Assembly (NCBI RefSeq): GCF_016924655.1 | Contig: NZ_JAFFJU010000001.1 | Span: forward strand, 992,001-1,056,000 | Direction: 5' to 3' | DNA length: 64,000 bases | Origin: Sphingomonas arenae | Lineage (GTDB): Bacteria > Pseudomonadota > Alphaproteobacteria > Sphingomonadales > Sphingomonadaceae | Shown here: positions 17,859 to 26,028 of the stretch, piece after piece | Numbering within the stretch: the first letter of the stretch is position 1 | Layout of the letters: each line of letters opens with the position of its first letter | Translations under genes and position numbers: made by a program | Notes under the pieces: generated by a model | The model's input: only the letters and a program-made list of their open reading frames with translations | Databases searched by the model: none | What the model was told of the DNA's origin: nothing

Positions 17859-19451
17859 ATGACCGACCTTGTTCCCGTTCGGCGGGCCCTTCTTTCCCTT
17901 TCCGACAAGTCGGGCCTCGATGAATTGGCGCGCGGCCTGATGCGGCACGGCGTCGAGCTGGTTTCGACGGGCGGCACGGCGGGCAAGCTTCGCGAACTCG
18001 GCGCGGAGGTCAGGGACATCGCCGACGTCACCGGTTTTCCCGAGATGATGGACGGCCGGGTCAAGACCCTGCACCCGAAGGTCCACGGCGGCCTGCTCGC
18101 AGTCCGCGACAACCCCGAACATGCCGCCTCCATGGACGAACATGGCATCGGCGCGATCGACCTCGTGGTCGTGAATCTCTACCCCTTCCAGCAGACCGTC
18201 GCCCGCGGAGCGTCGCGCGACGAGGTCATCGAGAATATCGATATCGGCGGTCCGTCCATGGTCCGCTCCAGCGCCAAGAACCACGCCTTCGTCGCGATCG
18301 TGACCGACCCGGGGGACTATGCGGAACTGCTCGGCGAGCTCGAGGCGAACGGCGGAATGACGTCACTCGCATTCCGCAAGCGCCTCGCCGCCAAGGCCTT
18401 CGCCCTCACTGTCGCCTACGACTCCGCGATTGCCAGCTGGTTCGCCTTCGCCGACCAGGGCGAGCGCTTCCCGCCGACGCTGCCGCTGGCACTGACCCGC
18501 GGCCCGGCGCTTCGCTACGGCGAGAACCCGCACCAGAGCGCGGCGCTCTACTTTCCCCAGGTCCGCGGCGCACCCGGCGTCGCCGGCGCCCGCCAGGTTC
18601 AGGGCAAGGAGCTCAGCTACAATAATCTGAACGACGCCGATGCCGCGCTGGACCTCGTTTCGGAGTTCCGGGACTCAGGACCCGCCTGCGTGATCGTGAA
18701 GCACGCCAATCCGTGCGGCGTTGCGAGCGGAAACACGCTGATCGAGGCCTATAATGCGGCATTTCAGTGCGATAATGTGTCGGCTTTCGGCGGGATTGTG
18801 GCAGTCAACGTGTCGCTCGACGGCGCTACGGCCCGGGCGATCACCGACATCTTCACCGAGGTCGTGATCGCTCCCGATGCCGACGAAGAGGCGCTGGAAG
18901 TCTTCGCCGCCAAGAAGAATCTGCGCCTTCTGCTCACCGGCAACCTCCCGGATCCGACCCGCTCGGGCCTCATGCTGAAGAGCATCACCGGCGGCCTGCT
19001 GGTCCAGTCTCGCGACAATGGCCGGGTTACCCGCGAACAGTTGAAATGCGTCACTCGCAGGCAGCCGACCGAGCAGGAACTGAGCGATTGCCTGTTCGCC
19101 TGGACGGTCGCCAAGCACGTGAAATCAAACGCAATTGTCTATGCAAAGGACGGTGCGACGGCTGGGATCGGCGCGGGCCAGATGAACCGCCGCGACTCCG
19201 CCCGCATCGCCGCGGCCAAGGCCATCGAAGCGGCAAAGACCCATGGCTGGAGTATTGCCCGCACGGTCGGGTCGGCAGTCGCCTCCGACGCCTTCTTCCC
19301 CTTCGCCGACGGCCTGCTCGCCGCTGTGGAAGCGGGCGCAACGGCGGTGATCCAGCCGGGCGGATCAATGCGCGACGCCGAGGTCATCGCCGCTGCCGAC
19401 GAAGCCGGTCTCGCCATGCTCTTCACCGGAATGCGCCACTTCCGGCACTGA
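17859..19451 (+). CDS. purH: bifunctional AICAR transformylase / IMP cyclohydrolase
   Basis: A 530-residue enzyme for the last two steps of IMP synthesis. The N-terminal IMP cyclohydrolase domain (about residues 1-200) shows [34 protein letters not shown] and FVAIVTDP. The C-terminal formyltransferase domain shows [13 protein letters not shown], the catalytic [20 protein letters not shown] and the terminal [11 protein letters not shown] and QPGGSMRD. The length is usual. It follows the heparinase-like gene after 12 bases with an AGCAGG ribosome site. Confidence 0.98.
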   Translation: MTDLVPVRRALLSLSDKSGLDELARGLMRHGVELVSTGGTAGKLRELGAEVRDIADVTGFPEMMDGRVKTLHPKVHGGLLAVRDNPEHAASMDEHGIGAIDLVVVNLYPFQQTVARGASRDEVIENIDIGGPSMVRSSAKNHAFVAIVTDPGDYAELLGELEANGGMTSLAFRKRLAAKAFALTVAYDSAIASWFAFADQGERFPPTLPLALTRGPALRYGENPHQSAALYFPQVRGAPGVAGARQVQGKELSYNNLNDADAALDLVSEFRDSGPACVIVKHANPCGVASGNTLIEAYNAAFQCDNVSAFGGIVAVNVSLDGATARAITDIFTEVVIAPDADEEALEVFAAKKNLRLLLTGNLPDPTRSGLMLKSITGGLLVQSRDNGRVTREQLKCVTRRQPTEQELSDCLFAWTVAKHVKSNAIVYAKDGATAGIGAGQMNRRDSARIAAAKAIEAAKTHGWSIARTVGSAVASDAFFPFADGLLAAVEAGATAVIQPGGSMRDAEVIAAADEAGLAMLFTGMRHFRH

Positions 19452-19470
19452 GCGAAACTGTTATTCCAAC

Positions 19471-19531
19471 GCTGAGCCGATCGAAGCGTTTCTTGTGCTC
19501 CGGTCACCCTTCGAAAGGCTCAGGGTGAGCG
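19471..19531. repeat. REP-like inverted repeat upstream of hemC
   Basis: A degenerate left arm CGCTGAGCCGATCGAAG (19471-19487) and a right arm CTTCGAAAGGCTCAGGGTGAGCG (19509-19531, core CTTCGAAAGGCTCAGG) face each other. It is the same family as the element at 13991-14070. The right arm ends only 10 bases before the hemC start codon, so the hairpin could influence hemC translation initiation. Confidence 0.7.
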
Positions 19532-19541
19532 CCGAAGGATC

Positions 19542-20471
19542 GTGCTGTTGTCTGACCGTCCCCCCGTTCTCGGTACTCGCGGTTCCCCCCTGGCGATGGC
19601 GCAGGCGCGCATGGCGGCGCGGGCGCTGGAGACCGCCCACGGCTGGGAGCCGGGGACGGTGGAGATCCGGCCGTTCAAGACGACCGGCGACAAGATCCAG
19701 GACCGGCCGCTGGCGGAAGTCGGCGGCAAGGGGTTGTGGACCAAGGAGCTCGACCAGTATCTGCTGAACGGGGACACGGACTTTTCCGTCCATTCCATGA
19801 AGGACGTCGAGAGCGTCCGTCCGCCAGAGCTCAACATCGCCGCCATGCTGCCGCGGGCAGATGTCCGGGACCGGCTGATCGGAGCGCCGAGCATCGCCGC
19901 GCTCAGCCAGGGCGCGAGGGTTGGGACATCTTCGCCGCGGCGCGCGGCGCAGCTGCTGAGGATGCGGCCGGACCTGCAGGTGGAGTCGATCCGGGGCAAC
20001 GTCGCGACCCGGCTGGCGAAGGTCGAGAGGGGTGAGGTCGATGCGACGCTGCTGGCGGCCGCCGGGCTCGACCGGCTGGGGATCAAGGCCGGGCATGCGG
20101 TCGAACCCGGGGTGATGCTGCCGGCACCCGCACAGGCGGCGATCGGCTGCGAGTGCCGAACGGACGACACGGCCCTGCGGGAGCTGCTGTCGGCCATCAA
20201 CGACGGCGGGACCTGCGCTGCGGTCGCGGCGGAGCGGGCGCTGTCCCGAGCGCTCGGCGGGTCGTGCCATTCGCCGGTGGCCGCCCTCGCCCTGCAAGAG
20301 GGTGACGGGCGCATCTGGCTGCGGGCGGAGATCCTCAGCACGGACGGTGCGGAACAGGTCGCCGGCGAAGTCCGCTTCACGCCCGAGCAGGGGGAGGAGG
20401 CGGCCGAAGCGCTCGCCCGCGAATTGCTGGATCGAGCGCCCCAATCGGTCCGGCAGCTGTTCGCGGCATGA
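19542..20471 (+). CDS. hemC: porphobilinogen deaminase (hydroxymethylbilane synthase)
   Basis: A 309-residue cytosolic enzyme that polymerises four porphobilinogens into hydroxymethylbilane. LGTRGSPLAMAQA at the N terminus, FSVHSMKD, the arginine-rich GTSSPRRAAQL and the dipyrromethane-cofactor cysteine in LGGSCHSPVAAL are visible. The start is GTG at 19542, immediately downstream of a palindromic repeat. It overlaps hemD by 4 bases. Confidence 0.97.
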   Translation: MLLSDRPPVLGTRGSPLAMAQARMAARALETAHGWEPGTVEIRPFKTTGDKIQDRPLAEVGGKGLWTKELDQYLLNGDTDFSVHSMKDVESVRPPELNIAAMLPRADVRDRLIGAPSIAALSQGARVGTSSPRRAAQLLRMRPDLQVESIRGNVATRLAKVERGEVDATLLAAAGLDRLGIKAGHAVEPGVMLPAPAQAAIGCECRTDDTALRELLSAINDGGTCAAVAAERALSRALGGSCHSPVAALALQEGDGRIWLRAEILSTDGAEQVAGEVRFTPEQGEEAAEALARELLDRAPQSVRQLFAA

Positions 20472-21136
20472 GAAGGCTGGTCATCCTGCGGCCGGAGCCC
20501 GGTGCAGGACAGACGCTGGCCCGCGCAAAGGCACGGGGGTGGGACGCGGTGTCCGTGCCCCTGTTCGAAGTGGAAGCGATCGAGTGGAGCGCGCCCGACC
20601 CGGCGGCGTTCGACGGGCTGCTGGTCACCAGCGCCAATGCGGTGCGGCAGGCGGGAAGCGGGTTGCAGCGGCTGCGGAGCTTGCCTGCCTATGCGGTTGG
20701 AGATGCCACCGCCCAAGCCTTGCGCGATGCCGGGTTCGACGTGGCGGCGAGCGGTCAGGGTGGGGTCGATGCATTGCTGAGCGCGCGTCCGACCGGGCTT
20801 CGACTGCTGCACCTTGCCGGAGAGGACCGCCGAGAGCCCTCTTCGTCGCCGCACGAAATCACTCCGGTCGTCGTCTATCGCTCGGTTCCGATCGAACAGC
20901 CGACGGGCCTCGACGCGCTGACAGGAGCGGTCACGCTGGTCCATTCCCCGCGCGCCGGACAACGCCTGGCTGAGATCGTGCCGGACCGAGAGCGGACGAT
21001 GGTCGCCGCGATCAGTCCGGCCGCCGCGGCTGCGTGCGGGTCCGGGTGGGAGCGGATCGCGGCCTGCGAAAGCCCTGACGACGAGGCGCTGCTTTCCCTC
21101 GCCGAGCGGCTGTGCAAGACTCCGGCCCGACCATGA
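20468..21136 (+). CDS. hemD: uroporphyrinogen-III synthase
   Basis: A 222-residue HemD-fold protein converting hydroxymethylbilane to uroporphyrinogen III. Sequence conservation in HemD is low. The visible markers are LRPEPGAGQTLARAKARG, the VTSANAVRQAG segment, AYAVGDATAQALRDAGF and the C-terminal VAAISPAAAAACGSGW. The position directly after hemC with ATGA coupling makes the call secure. Confidence 0.93.
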   Translation: MRRLVILRPEPGAGQTLARAKARGWDAVSVPLFEVEAIEWSAPDPAAFDGLLVTSANAVRQAGSGLQRLRSLPAYAVGDATAQALRDAGFDVAASGQGGVDALLSARPTGLRLLHLAGEDRREPSSSPHEITPVVVYRSVPIEQPTGLDALTGAVTLVHSPRAGQRLAEIVPDRERTMVAAISPAAAAACGSGWERIAACESPDDEALLSLAERLCKTPARP

Positions 21137-21924
21137 CCACGATCGCCTCAGCCAGACGCGGACCGGGCTTCGGCAGCCTGCTGCTGCTCGCGCTAGTCCT
21201 GCTGCTGGCAGGGGCGGCGGGAGCGACCTGGGCGCTGGCCCGCTGGCACGATGCGGCCCGGTTCCTGGGCGTGACGGCTCCCGCGCCGCAGCCCGCGACC
21301 ACGGCGATGGCGCCCGGCGGAACGACGGCCAGGCTGGTCGCCACACCTGAAGCCGCCGATGCGCGGGTGGCTCAACTCGAGGCTCGGCTGGCGAGGGTCG
21401 AGAATGCGACCCAGACCGCGGTCGGTTCCGCCGGGCGGGCCGACGCGCTGCTGGTGGCGTTCGCCGCCCGGCGCGCGATCGATCGGGGAGTGCCGCTGGG
21501 CTATCTGGAAGCCTTGCTGGTGGACCGCTTCGGCGCGTCGCACCCGCGGGCCGTGGCGACGATCGTGACCGCGTCGCGCACTCCGGTGCGCCTCGACCAG
21601 TTGCAGGCCGACTATGATGCGCTCGCCCCGCAGCTGAAGGGTGGCGGGCCCCAGGAAAGCGTGTGGAGCGGCCTGCAGCGGGAGTTGAGCTCGCTCGTCA
21701 CCGTTCGCCGGGCCGACACCCCTTCGCCCCGCCCGAACGCCACCTATGAGCGGGCACGCGGCAAGCTCGCGTCGGGACACGTCGACCAGGCGCTGGTCGA
21801 GACCATGCGCCTGCCGGGCGTGGCGCGAGCGCAGCCGTGGGTCGATCGTGCCCGCGCCTATGTGACCGCCCACCGTGCGCTTGACGAAATCGAAAGCGCG
21901 GCCCTCCTCGGCGCAGGGCGCTAA
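21133..21924 (+). CDS. HemX/mitofilin-like inner membrane protein
   Basis: A 263-residue protein with one N-terminal membrane helix (SLLLLALVLLLAGAAGATWALA), a proline/alanine-rich linker, a short coiled-coil stretch (ARVAQLEARLARVE) and a periplasmic helical domain. This is the layout of alphaproteobacterial COG4223 proteins, related to mitofilin and placed after hemC-hemD in many genomes. The function is unknown; a scaffolding role at the membrane is only an inference from mitofilin. I chose the ATG at 21133, which overlaps the hemD stop (ATGA). Confidence 0.8.
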   Translation: MTTIASARRGPGFGSLLLLALVLLLAGAAGATWALARWHDAARFLGVTAPAPQPATTAMAPGGTTARLVATPEAADARVAQLEARLARVENATQTAVGSAGRADALLVAFAARRAIDRGVPLGYLEALLVDRFGASHPRAVATIVTASRTPVRLDQLQADYDALAPQLKGGGPQESVWSGLQRELSSLVTVRRADTPSPRPNATYERARGKLASGHVDQALVETMRLPGVARAQPWVDRARAYVTAHRALDEIESAALLGAGR

Positions 21925-22058
21925 GTCCTTGGCGAGGTTAGGACTTGCCAGCGACTCCCCCTTTTGCGAATCTTGAGGCGACGCACTGGACGGCTTTCGT
22001 TCAGGCGCGCCGATGCAAGAATCCCGGGCTAGGGCAAGCGGCGAGGGGAACCGACTTC

Positions 22059-23114
22059 ATGACGTCACGGTGGCTGTACGCAAGCATCGTGCTGGCGCTG
22101 GCGGCGATGGCACCCGCCTCGGCCAGCCAGCCCGCAGTGGCACGCGGAACGGTGCGCGCCCTTCCTCCGTCCGCATTGGCGAACCGGATCGACGAACTTG
22201 GACGCGCCTTCCCGGGGCGGGTCGGCATTTCCGTGCAGTCGGTCGACCAGGGCTGGCGGACCGGCTGGCGGGACGACGAGCTCTACCCGCAGCAGAGCGT
22301 CAGCAAGATGTGGGTCGCACTGACCGCCATGGATGCGGTCGACCGCGGACGCGTGAGCCTGGATGACCGGGTGACCCTGACCAGCAGCGACCTGACCCTT
22401 TTCCACCAGCCGATCGCCGCGCTGGTCCGCAAGAATGGCGCGCACACGACCAGTCTGGGCGCGCTGATGGTCGAAGCGCTGACCAAGAGCGACAATACGG
22501 CGAACGACAAGCTGATGCGGTCCGTGGGCGGACCGGAAGCGGTCCGGCGGACCATCGAGCAGAAGGGGCTGGGCGCGATCCGCTTTTACAATGGGGAGCG
22601 GGCGCTGCAGTCGCGGATCGCGGGGCTGACCTGGAGCCAGAGCTATTCGGTGGGCGATGCCTTCTACAAGGCGCGCGCGGCCCTGCCGCTGTCGGTACGC
22701 CAGTCGCTCTTCAACCGTTACATCGAGGATCCGTTCGACGGGGCCGCCCCGAGCGCCATCGTCGGCGCACTGGCCAGGCTGAAGCGCGGCGAGCTGCTGA
22801 CCCCGGCGTCGACGGCTCGCCTGCTGACGATCATGAGCAACACCCGCACGGGCGCCAACCGCCTGAAGGGCGGGCTGAAGCCCGGCTGGACGCTGGCGCA
22901 CAAGACCGGGACCGGCCAGGTGCTCGGCGCGGTGCAGGCGGGCTACAACGACATCGGCGTGCTGACCGCGCCGAATGGCCAGAGCTATGCGGTGGCGGTG
23001 ATGATCAAGCGGACGTCGGCGCCGCTCGGCGTACGGATGACGCTGATGAACAATGTCGTGCGCGCGGTGATCGCGAGCCACGAAGCGTCGAACGGGCTGG
23101 CGCTGAACTTCTAG
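22059..23114 (+). CDS. class A beta-lactamase-fold serine hydrolase
   Basis: A 351-residue secreted protein with a signal peptide of about 22 residues (ending SAS). It has the serine beta-lactamase motifs: SVSK (S80-K83), SDN (144-146) and KTG (282-284). A glutamate at 180 in ERALQ is placed where the class A general base Glu166 falls, but the usual ExxLN is ExxLQ, and an insertion follows (TWSQSYSVGDAFYK). It could be an intrinsic beta-lactamase or a peptidoglycan-related hydrolase. The ATG at 22059 has a GAGGGGA ribosome site. It is probably its own transcription unit, separated from the hem genes by about 134 bases. Confidence 0.85.
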   Translation: MTSRWLYASIVLALAAMAPASASQPAVARGTVRALPPSALANRIDELGRAFPGRVGISVQSVDQGWRTGWRDDELYPQQSVSKMWVALTAMDAVDRGRVSLDDRVTLTSSDLTLFHQPIAALVRKNGAHTTSLGALMVEALTKSDNTANDKLMRSVGGPEAVRRTIEQKGLGAIRFYNGERALQSRIAGLTWSQSYSVGDAFYKARAALPLSVRQSLFNRYIEDPFDGAAPSAIVGALARLKRGELLTPASTARLLTIMSNTRTGANRLKGGLKPGWTLAHKTGTGQVLGAVQAGYNDIGVLTAPNGQSYAVAVMIKRTSAPLGVRMTLMNNVVRAVIASHEASNGLALNF

Positions 23115-23144
23115 CGGACGTCGCCGCATCTCGCCCACGGGGTG

Positions 23145-23169
23145 GTCGCTTTCGACCCATTGCGGACAT
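23145..23169. repeat. short intergenic repeat, copy 1
   Basis: GCTTTCGACCCATTGCGGAC core, ending in GGACAT. It shares the core TTTCxACCCAT(T/A)GCGGACAT with copies at 23600-23620 and 24054-24081. The left arm here has diverged, so the palindrome is incomplete. It lies 25 bases before the first lipoprotein start. Confidence 0.65.
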
Positions 23170-23194
23170 TCCTGATGCTTCTAAGCTCTGCTGG

Positions 23195-23545
23195 ATGTGG
23201 CTCTCCCTCCTGCGACGCTTTGTCCTCGCCGCGATTTGCTTACCGCTGAGCGCGTGCGCACACATCGACCCTGCTGGATCAACCGAGCTCATCGTGGTCG
23301 GGCAGATCGAGACCTTGAGCTCGGAAGTGCTCGACGAGTGGGGCTTGAACGTAGCATTCACGGGAGCCTTGAAGATCACCCGCGTTCTGAAGGGCAATCC
23401 TTCAGGCTCTCCACTGCTTGTGCGATACATCGCGCACTCGGCCTACGCCCCGGACAGGGAGAGTAAGTTTCGCCTTCGCCCTGCGAAGAATGGCGATTGG
23501 CTGGTCTGCAGGCAGGGGAATGGAAGAGGTTATATCTGCCGCTAA
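23195..23545 (+). CDS. hypothetical lipoprotein
   Basis: A 116-residue predicted lipoprotein with a basic N terminus (LLRRF), a hydrophobic core and the lipobox LSAC with Cys21. The mature part, GSTELIVVGQIETLSS...ITRVLKGNPSG, looks like a small beta-rich domain similar to proteins with a 'flow of secreted carbohydrate-like' fold, but I cannot name a family. The local base composition is lower in GC and the codon choice less biased than in flanking genes. It is bounded by copies 1 and 2 of a short repeat, which suggests acquisition or a rapidly evolving locus. Confidence 0.65.
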   Translation: MWLSLLRRFVLAAICLPLSACAHIDPAGSTELIVVGQIETLSSEVLDEWGLNVAFTGALKITRVLKGNPSGSPLLVRYIAHSAYAPDRESKFRLRPAKNGDWLVCRQGNGRGYICR

Positions 23546-23599
23546 CGGGCTTTCGTCGTGGAGCCCGCTACTGACTGCGGTAGGTGGCCAATCGAGTTT

Positions 23600-23620
23600 G
23601 CTTTCGACCCATTGCGACAT
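23600..23620. repeat. short intergenic repeat, copy 2
   Basis: GCTTTCGACCCATTGCGACAT, one base shorter than copy 1. It lies between the two small lipoprotein genes and 25 bases before the second one, the same spacing as copy 1 has to the first gene. Confidence 0.65.
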
Positions 23621-23644
23621 TGCGATCGCCTGTAAGTTAATTCG

Positions 23645-24034
23645 GTGAGCGTAGGTTTCAGGGCATTGTTCCTCTTGAGTGCTGCAGCGCTCCTGTCGTC
23701 GTGCTCACCTCCTCCAATCGACATTGTGGTTGAGAAGGTTGGCGAGCGGTTGCTCTTGCGGCTGTCACAGGATTGGGGCGTCATTTTCAGCAGCAAACAA
23801 GTTCCGTGTGTTGGCGAAATCAGCATCCACACGCCGGAAGTTTACGATCGTTCGAAGGCTGCTTGGGCGATCGAGCCAGACAAAACCATTCAGTGTCTCG
23901 ACTTAGCGTCGGTGACCGTTGGCGTGGTTCCCGACCGCTGGAAGGAAGTCGTTCCACTGACAGTAGAGAGCGGCCGAACCTACACAGTTGAAGCATATGG
24001 CATCGGCTCAGGTCGAACCGACGTTCGATTCTGA
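23645..24034 (+). CDS. hypothetical lipoprotein
   Basis: A 129-residue predicted lipoprotein starting at GTG 23645, with a hydrophobic signal (ALFLLSAAALL) and the lipobox LSSC with Cys20. The mature domain has two cysteines (VPCVGEI, IQCLDLA) that could form a disulfide and several short beta strands. No family is recognised. It is AT-richer than the neighbouring genes and is bracketed by repeat copies 2 and 3. Its relation to the preceding lipoprotein is positional only; the two sequences are not obviously homologous. Confidence 0.65.
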   Translation: MSVGFRALFLLSAAALLSSCSPPPIDIVVEKVGERLLLRLSQDWGVIFSSKQVPCVGEISIHTPEVYDRSKAAWAIEPDKTIQCLDLASVTVGVVPDRWKEVVPLTVESGRTYTVEAYGIGSGRTDVRF

Positions 24035-24053
24035 CCACTTGCTGTCCGGACTT

Positions 24054-24081
24054 ATGTCCGCTTTCCACCCATAGCGGACAT
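24054..24081. repeat. short intergenic repeat, copy 3 (intact palindrome)
   Basis: Perfect arms ATGTCCGCT (24054-24062) and AGCGGACAT (24073-24081) around the spacer TTCCACCCAT. This is the most intact of the three copies and can form a 9-bp stem. It lies just past the second lipoprotein gene and could act as a transcript-end structure. Confidence 0.75.
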
Positions 24082-24163
24082 CAAGCCCTCACGAGCCCTG
24101 ACGGCTGGAATGGGGGAATCTGCACCACCCGCCCTTCCGCTTGAAGCTCCAGCACGGGTCTGG

Positions 24164-24183
24164 GCCCCTGCCTTCGCAGGGGC
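24164..24183. repeat. REP-like hairpin GCCCCTGCCTTCGCAGGGGC
   Basis: A 7-bp perfect stem (24164-24170 with 24177-24183) around CCTTCG. This hairpin type recurs between genes in sphingomonad genomes. It lies downstream of the minus-strand tRNA-Gly. There is no T-run, so a terminator role is doubtful. The rest of 24082-24250 shows nothing else I can identify. Confidence 0.6.
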
Positions 24184-24250
24184 ACTGCCGAGGTCCGCTT
24201 CGCAGACACTCGCATCCGACACTATCGGTGGTTCGTGGACCTGAGATCGC

Positions 24251-24325
24251 TGGAGCGGGCGAAGGGATTCGAACCCTCGACCCCAACCTTGGCAAGGTTG
24301 TGCTCTACCCCTGAGCTACGCCCGC
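24251..24325 (-). tRNA. tRNA-Gly (GCC)
   Basis: The minus strand reads GCGGGCGTAGCTCAGGGG... with a D-arm, an anticodon stem-loop whose loop TTGCCAA holds anticodon GCC, a T-arm with GGTTCGAATCC, a 7-bp acceptor stem GCGGGCG/CGCCCGC, and an encoded 3' CCA (following the discriminator T). It is divergent from the thioredoxin-like gene. Length 75 bases with CCA. Confidence 0.97.
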
Positions 24326-24486
24326 TCTTGGCGCCTTCGAGGCCGGACGAAACCGGCTTCGTGGGTGAGGCGGCGCAGCTAGCAGGGGCTCGGGTCAGGT
24401 GCAAGCCCCTTGCGCGCAGCCTTGCGGGCGGAGCCGGCGCCGCTCATATGCGCTCGGAAACGAGCGGCAAGCGAGGACGAAAAAGC

Positions 24487-25386
24487 GTGGCGACCACCCT
24501 GGGACTGAGTGCGGAAGAACGGGAGGCGATCCAGCGCTTCCAGGCGGACGTGCTGCAGCCGTCGATGACCCAGCTGGTCATCCTCGACTTCTGGGCGGAG
24601 TGGTGCGGCCCGTGCAAGCAGCTCGGCCCCGTGCTGGAGAAGGTCGCCGCCGACTATGCCGACAAGGGCGTGAAGCTGGTCAAGCTGGACGTCGACAAGG
24701 AGAAGGTGGTCGCGGCGCAGTTCCAGATCCGCTCCATCCCGACCGTCTACGCGATCTTCCAGGGCCAGCCGGTCGCCGACCTGACCCCGTATCGCACGGA
24801 AGGGCAGCTGACCCGGGCGCTGGACCAGCTGCTCGGCCAGTTGCCGATCAAGGGCGAAGCGCAGGCGCTGGAAGCGGAGATCGAGCCGCTGATCGCCATG
24901 GGCGAAGAGGTGCTGGCCGGCGGAGACGCGCCGCGCGCGGAGAGCATCTTCCGGCAGATCCTCGACATGGCGCCGGACAATCCGGAGGTGGTCGGCGGGC
25001 TGGCGCGAGCGCTGATCGCGGGCGGTCAGGTCGACGAAGCGCGGTCGTTGCTGGATGGCGCGGCGGACCATGCCGCAGTCGCGCGGGCGCGGGCGGCGCT
25101 GGACGTGGCGACGGCGGCTCCGGCCGGCGAGACGGACGAGCTCGAGCGGCGGGTGGCGGCGAACCCGGACGATCACCAGGCGCGCTATGACCTGGCCGGT
25201 GCGCTGATGGCGCGCGGCAATCGGGACGGCGCTGCCGATGCACTCCTCGAGATCATCCAGCGGGACCGCGAATGGAAGGAGGGGGCGGCGCGGACGCGCT
25301 TCCTCCAGCTGCTCGAATCGGTCGGCCTCGAAGACCCGTGGGCGCGGGCGCAGCGCCGACGGCTCTCGGCCTTGCTGTTCACCTGA
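24487..25386 (+). CDS. cnoX: thioredoxin-TPR protein, CnoX (YbbN)-like
   Basis: A 299-residue fusion of an N-terminal thioredoxin domain (about 20-115) and a C-terminal TPR-like region (about 135-299), the architecture of CnoX/YbbN. That protein holds chlorine-damaged clients and passes them to GroEL or DnaK. The redox motif is a canonical WCGPC at residues 39-43, with the cis-proline in RSIPTVY, unlike E. coli YbbN, which lacks it; oxidoreductase activity is therefore likely. I chose GTG 24487, which has GAGGACGA upstream; an ATG at 24448 is an alternative. The Lon-domain gene follows after 3 bases. Confidence 0.87.
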   Translation: MATTLGLSAEEREAIQRFQADVLQPSMTQLVILDFWAEWCGPCKQLGPVLEKVAADYADKGVKLVKLDVDKEKVVAAQFQIRSIPTVYAIFQGQPVADLTPYRTEGQLTRALDQLLGQLPIKGEAQALEAEIEPLIAMGEEVLAGGDAPRAESIFRQILDMAPDNPEVVGGLARALIAGGQVDEARSLLDGAADHAAVARARAALDVATAAPAGETDELERRVAANPDDHQARYDLAGALMARGNRDGAADALLEIIQRDREWKEGAARTRFLQLLESVGLEDPWARAQRRRLSALLFT

Positions 25387-25389
25387 GCC

Positions 25390-26025
25390 ATGCCGGGCGC
25401 ACGCATCCCCCTGTTTCCGCTCGGCGGCGCGATCCTGTTCCCGCGCAGCCAATTGCCGCTGCACATCTTCGAGCCGCGCTACCGGCAGATGGTCGAGGAT
25501 GCGGTCGCCGGCGTCGGGCGTATCGGCATGATCCAGCCGCAGGGCCTCGAGGGGGACAGTCCGGAGCATCCGGCACTCTATCGGGTGGGCTGCATCGGGG
25601 AGATCGTGGGCCTGGAGGAACTGGAGGACGGGCGGTTCAACATCGTCCTGCAAGGGTCGACCCGCTTTCGGCTGATCGCCGAGGCGGACGTCGGCACGGC
25701 CTATCGGCAGGGGGACGTGGACGCCGAGGCGTTCGACGATTCGGATCCGGAGCCGCTGGCCCTCGCGCAACGCTCCGAGGTGGAGCAGGAGGCGCGGCGG
25801 CTGGGTGACGCACTCGGACTGACGGTGGACTGGGAAGCCGTGGGACGGCTGGACGACGAGATGCTCGTCAACGCGATCGCGCAGGTGGCGCCGTTCGACG
25901 TGGGTGCCAAGCAGGCCCTGCTGGAGGAGGAAGGCTTGCCCGGGCGCGCGGACCTGCTGGTCCAGCTGATGCAGTTCCTGCGACTGGCGCAGGGCGCGGG
26001 CGATATCCGGCCGCGCCTGCAGTAA
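25390..26025 (+). CDS. LON peptidase substrate-binding (N-domain) protein
   Basis: A 211-residue protein that corresponds to the Lon N-terminal domain alone, with no ATPase or protease part. The opening IPLFPLGGAILFPRSQLPLHIFEPRYRQMV and the EDGRFNIVLQGSTRFRL strand are characteristic (key stretch PLHIFEPRYRQMV). Stand-alone Lon N-domain proteins are widespread and their role is unknown; substrate binding or adaptor function is inferred. It is coupled to the cnoX-like gene (3-base gap), which suggests a shared protein-quality-control unit. Confidence 0.92.
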   Translation: MPGARIPLFPLGGAILFPRSQLPLHIFEPRYRQMVEDAVAGVGRIGMIQPQGLEGDSPEHPALYRVGCIGEIVGLEELEDGRFNIVLQGSTRFRLIAEADVGTAYRQGDVDAEAFDDSDPEPLALAQRSEVEQEARRLGDALGLTVDWEAVGRLDDEMLVNAIAQVAPFDVGAKQALLEEEGLPGRADLLVQLMQFLRLAQGAGDIRPRLQ

Positions 26026-26028
26026 CGG

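Noticed and set aside
22059-23114. Acquired beta-lactamase resistance gene
   Set aside because: The gene has the base composition of its neighbours, no mobile element is adjacent, and its motif changes differ from known acquired enzymes; it is treated as intrinsic.
24164-24183. Hairpin as the terminator of tRNA-Gly
   Set aside because: It lies about 70 bases beyond the tRNA 3' end with no T-run on the minus strand, and matches a REP-like element found in this kind of genome.
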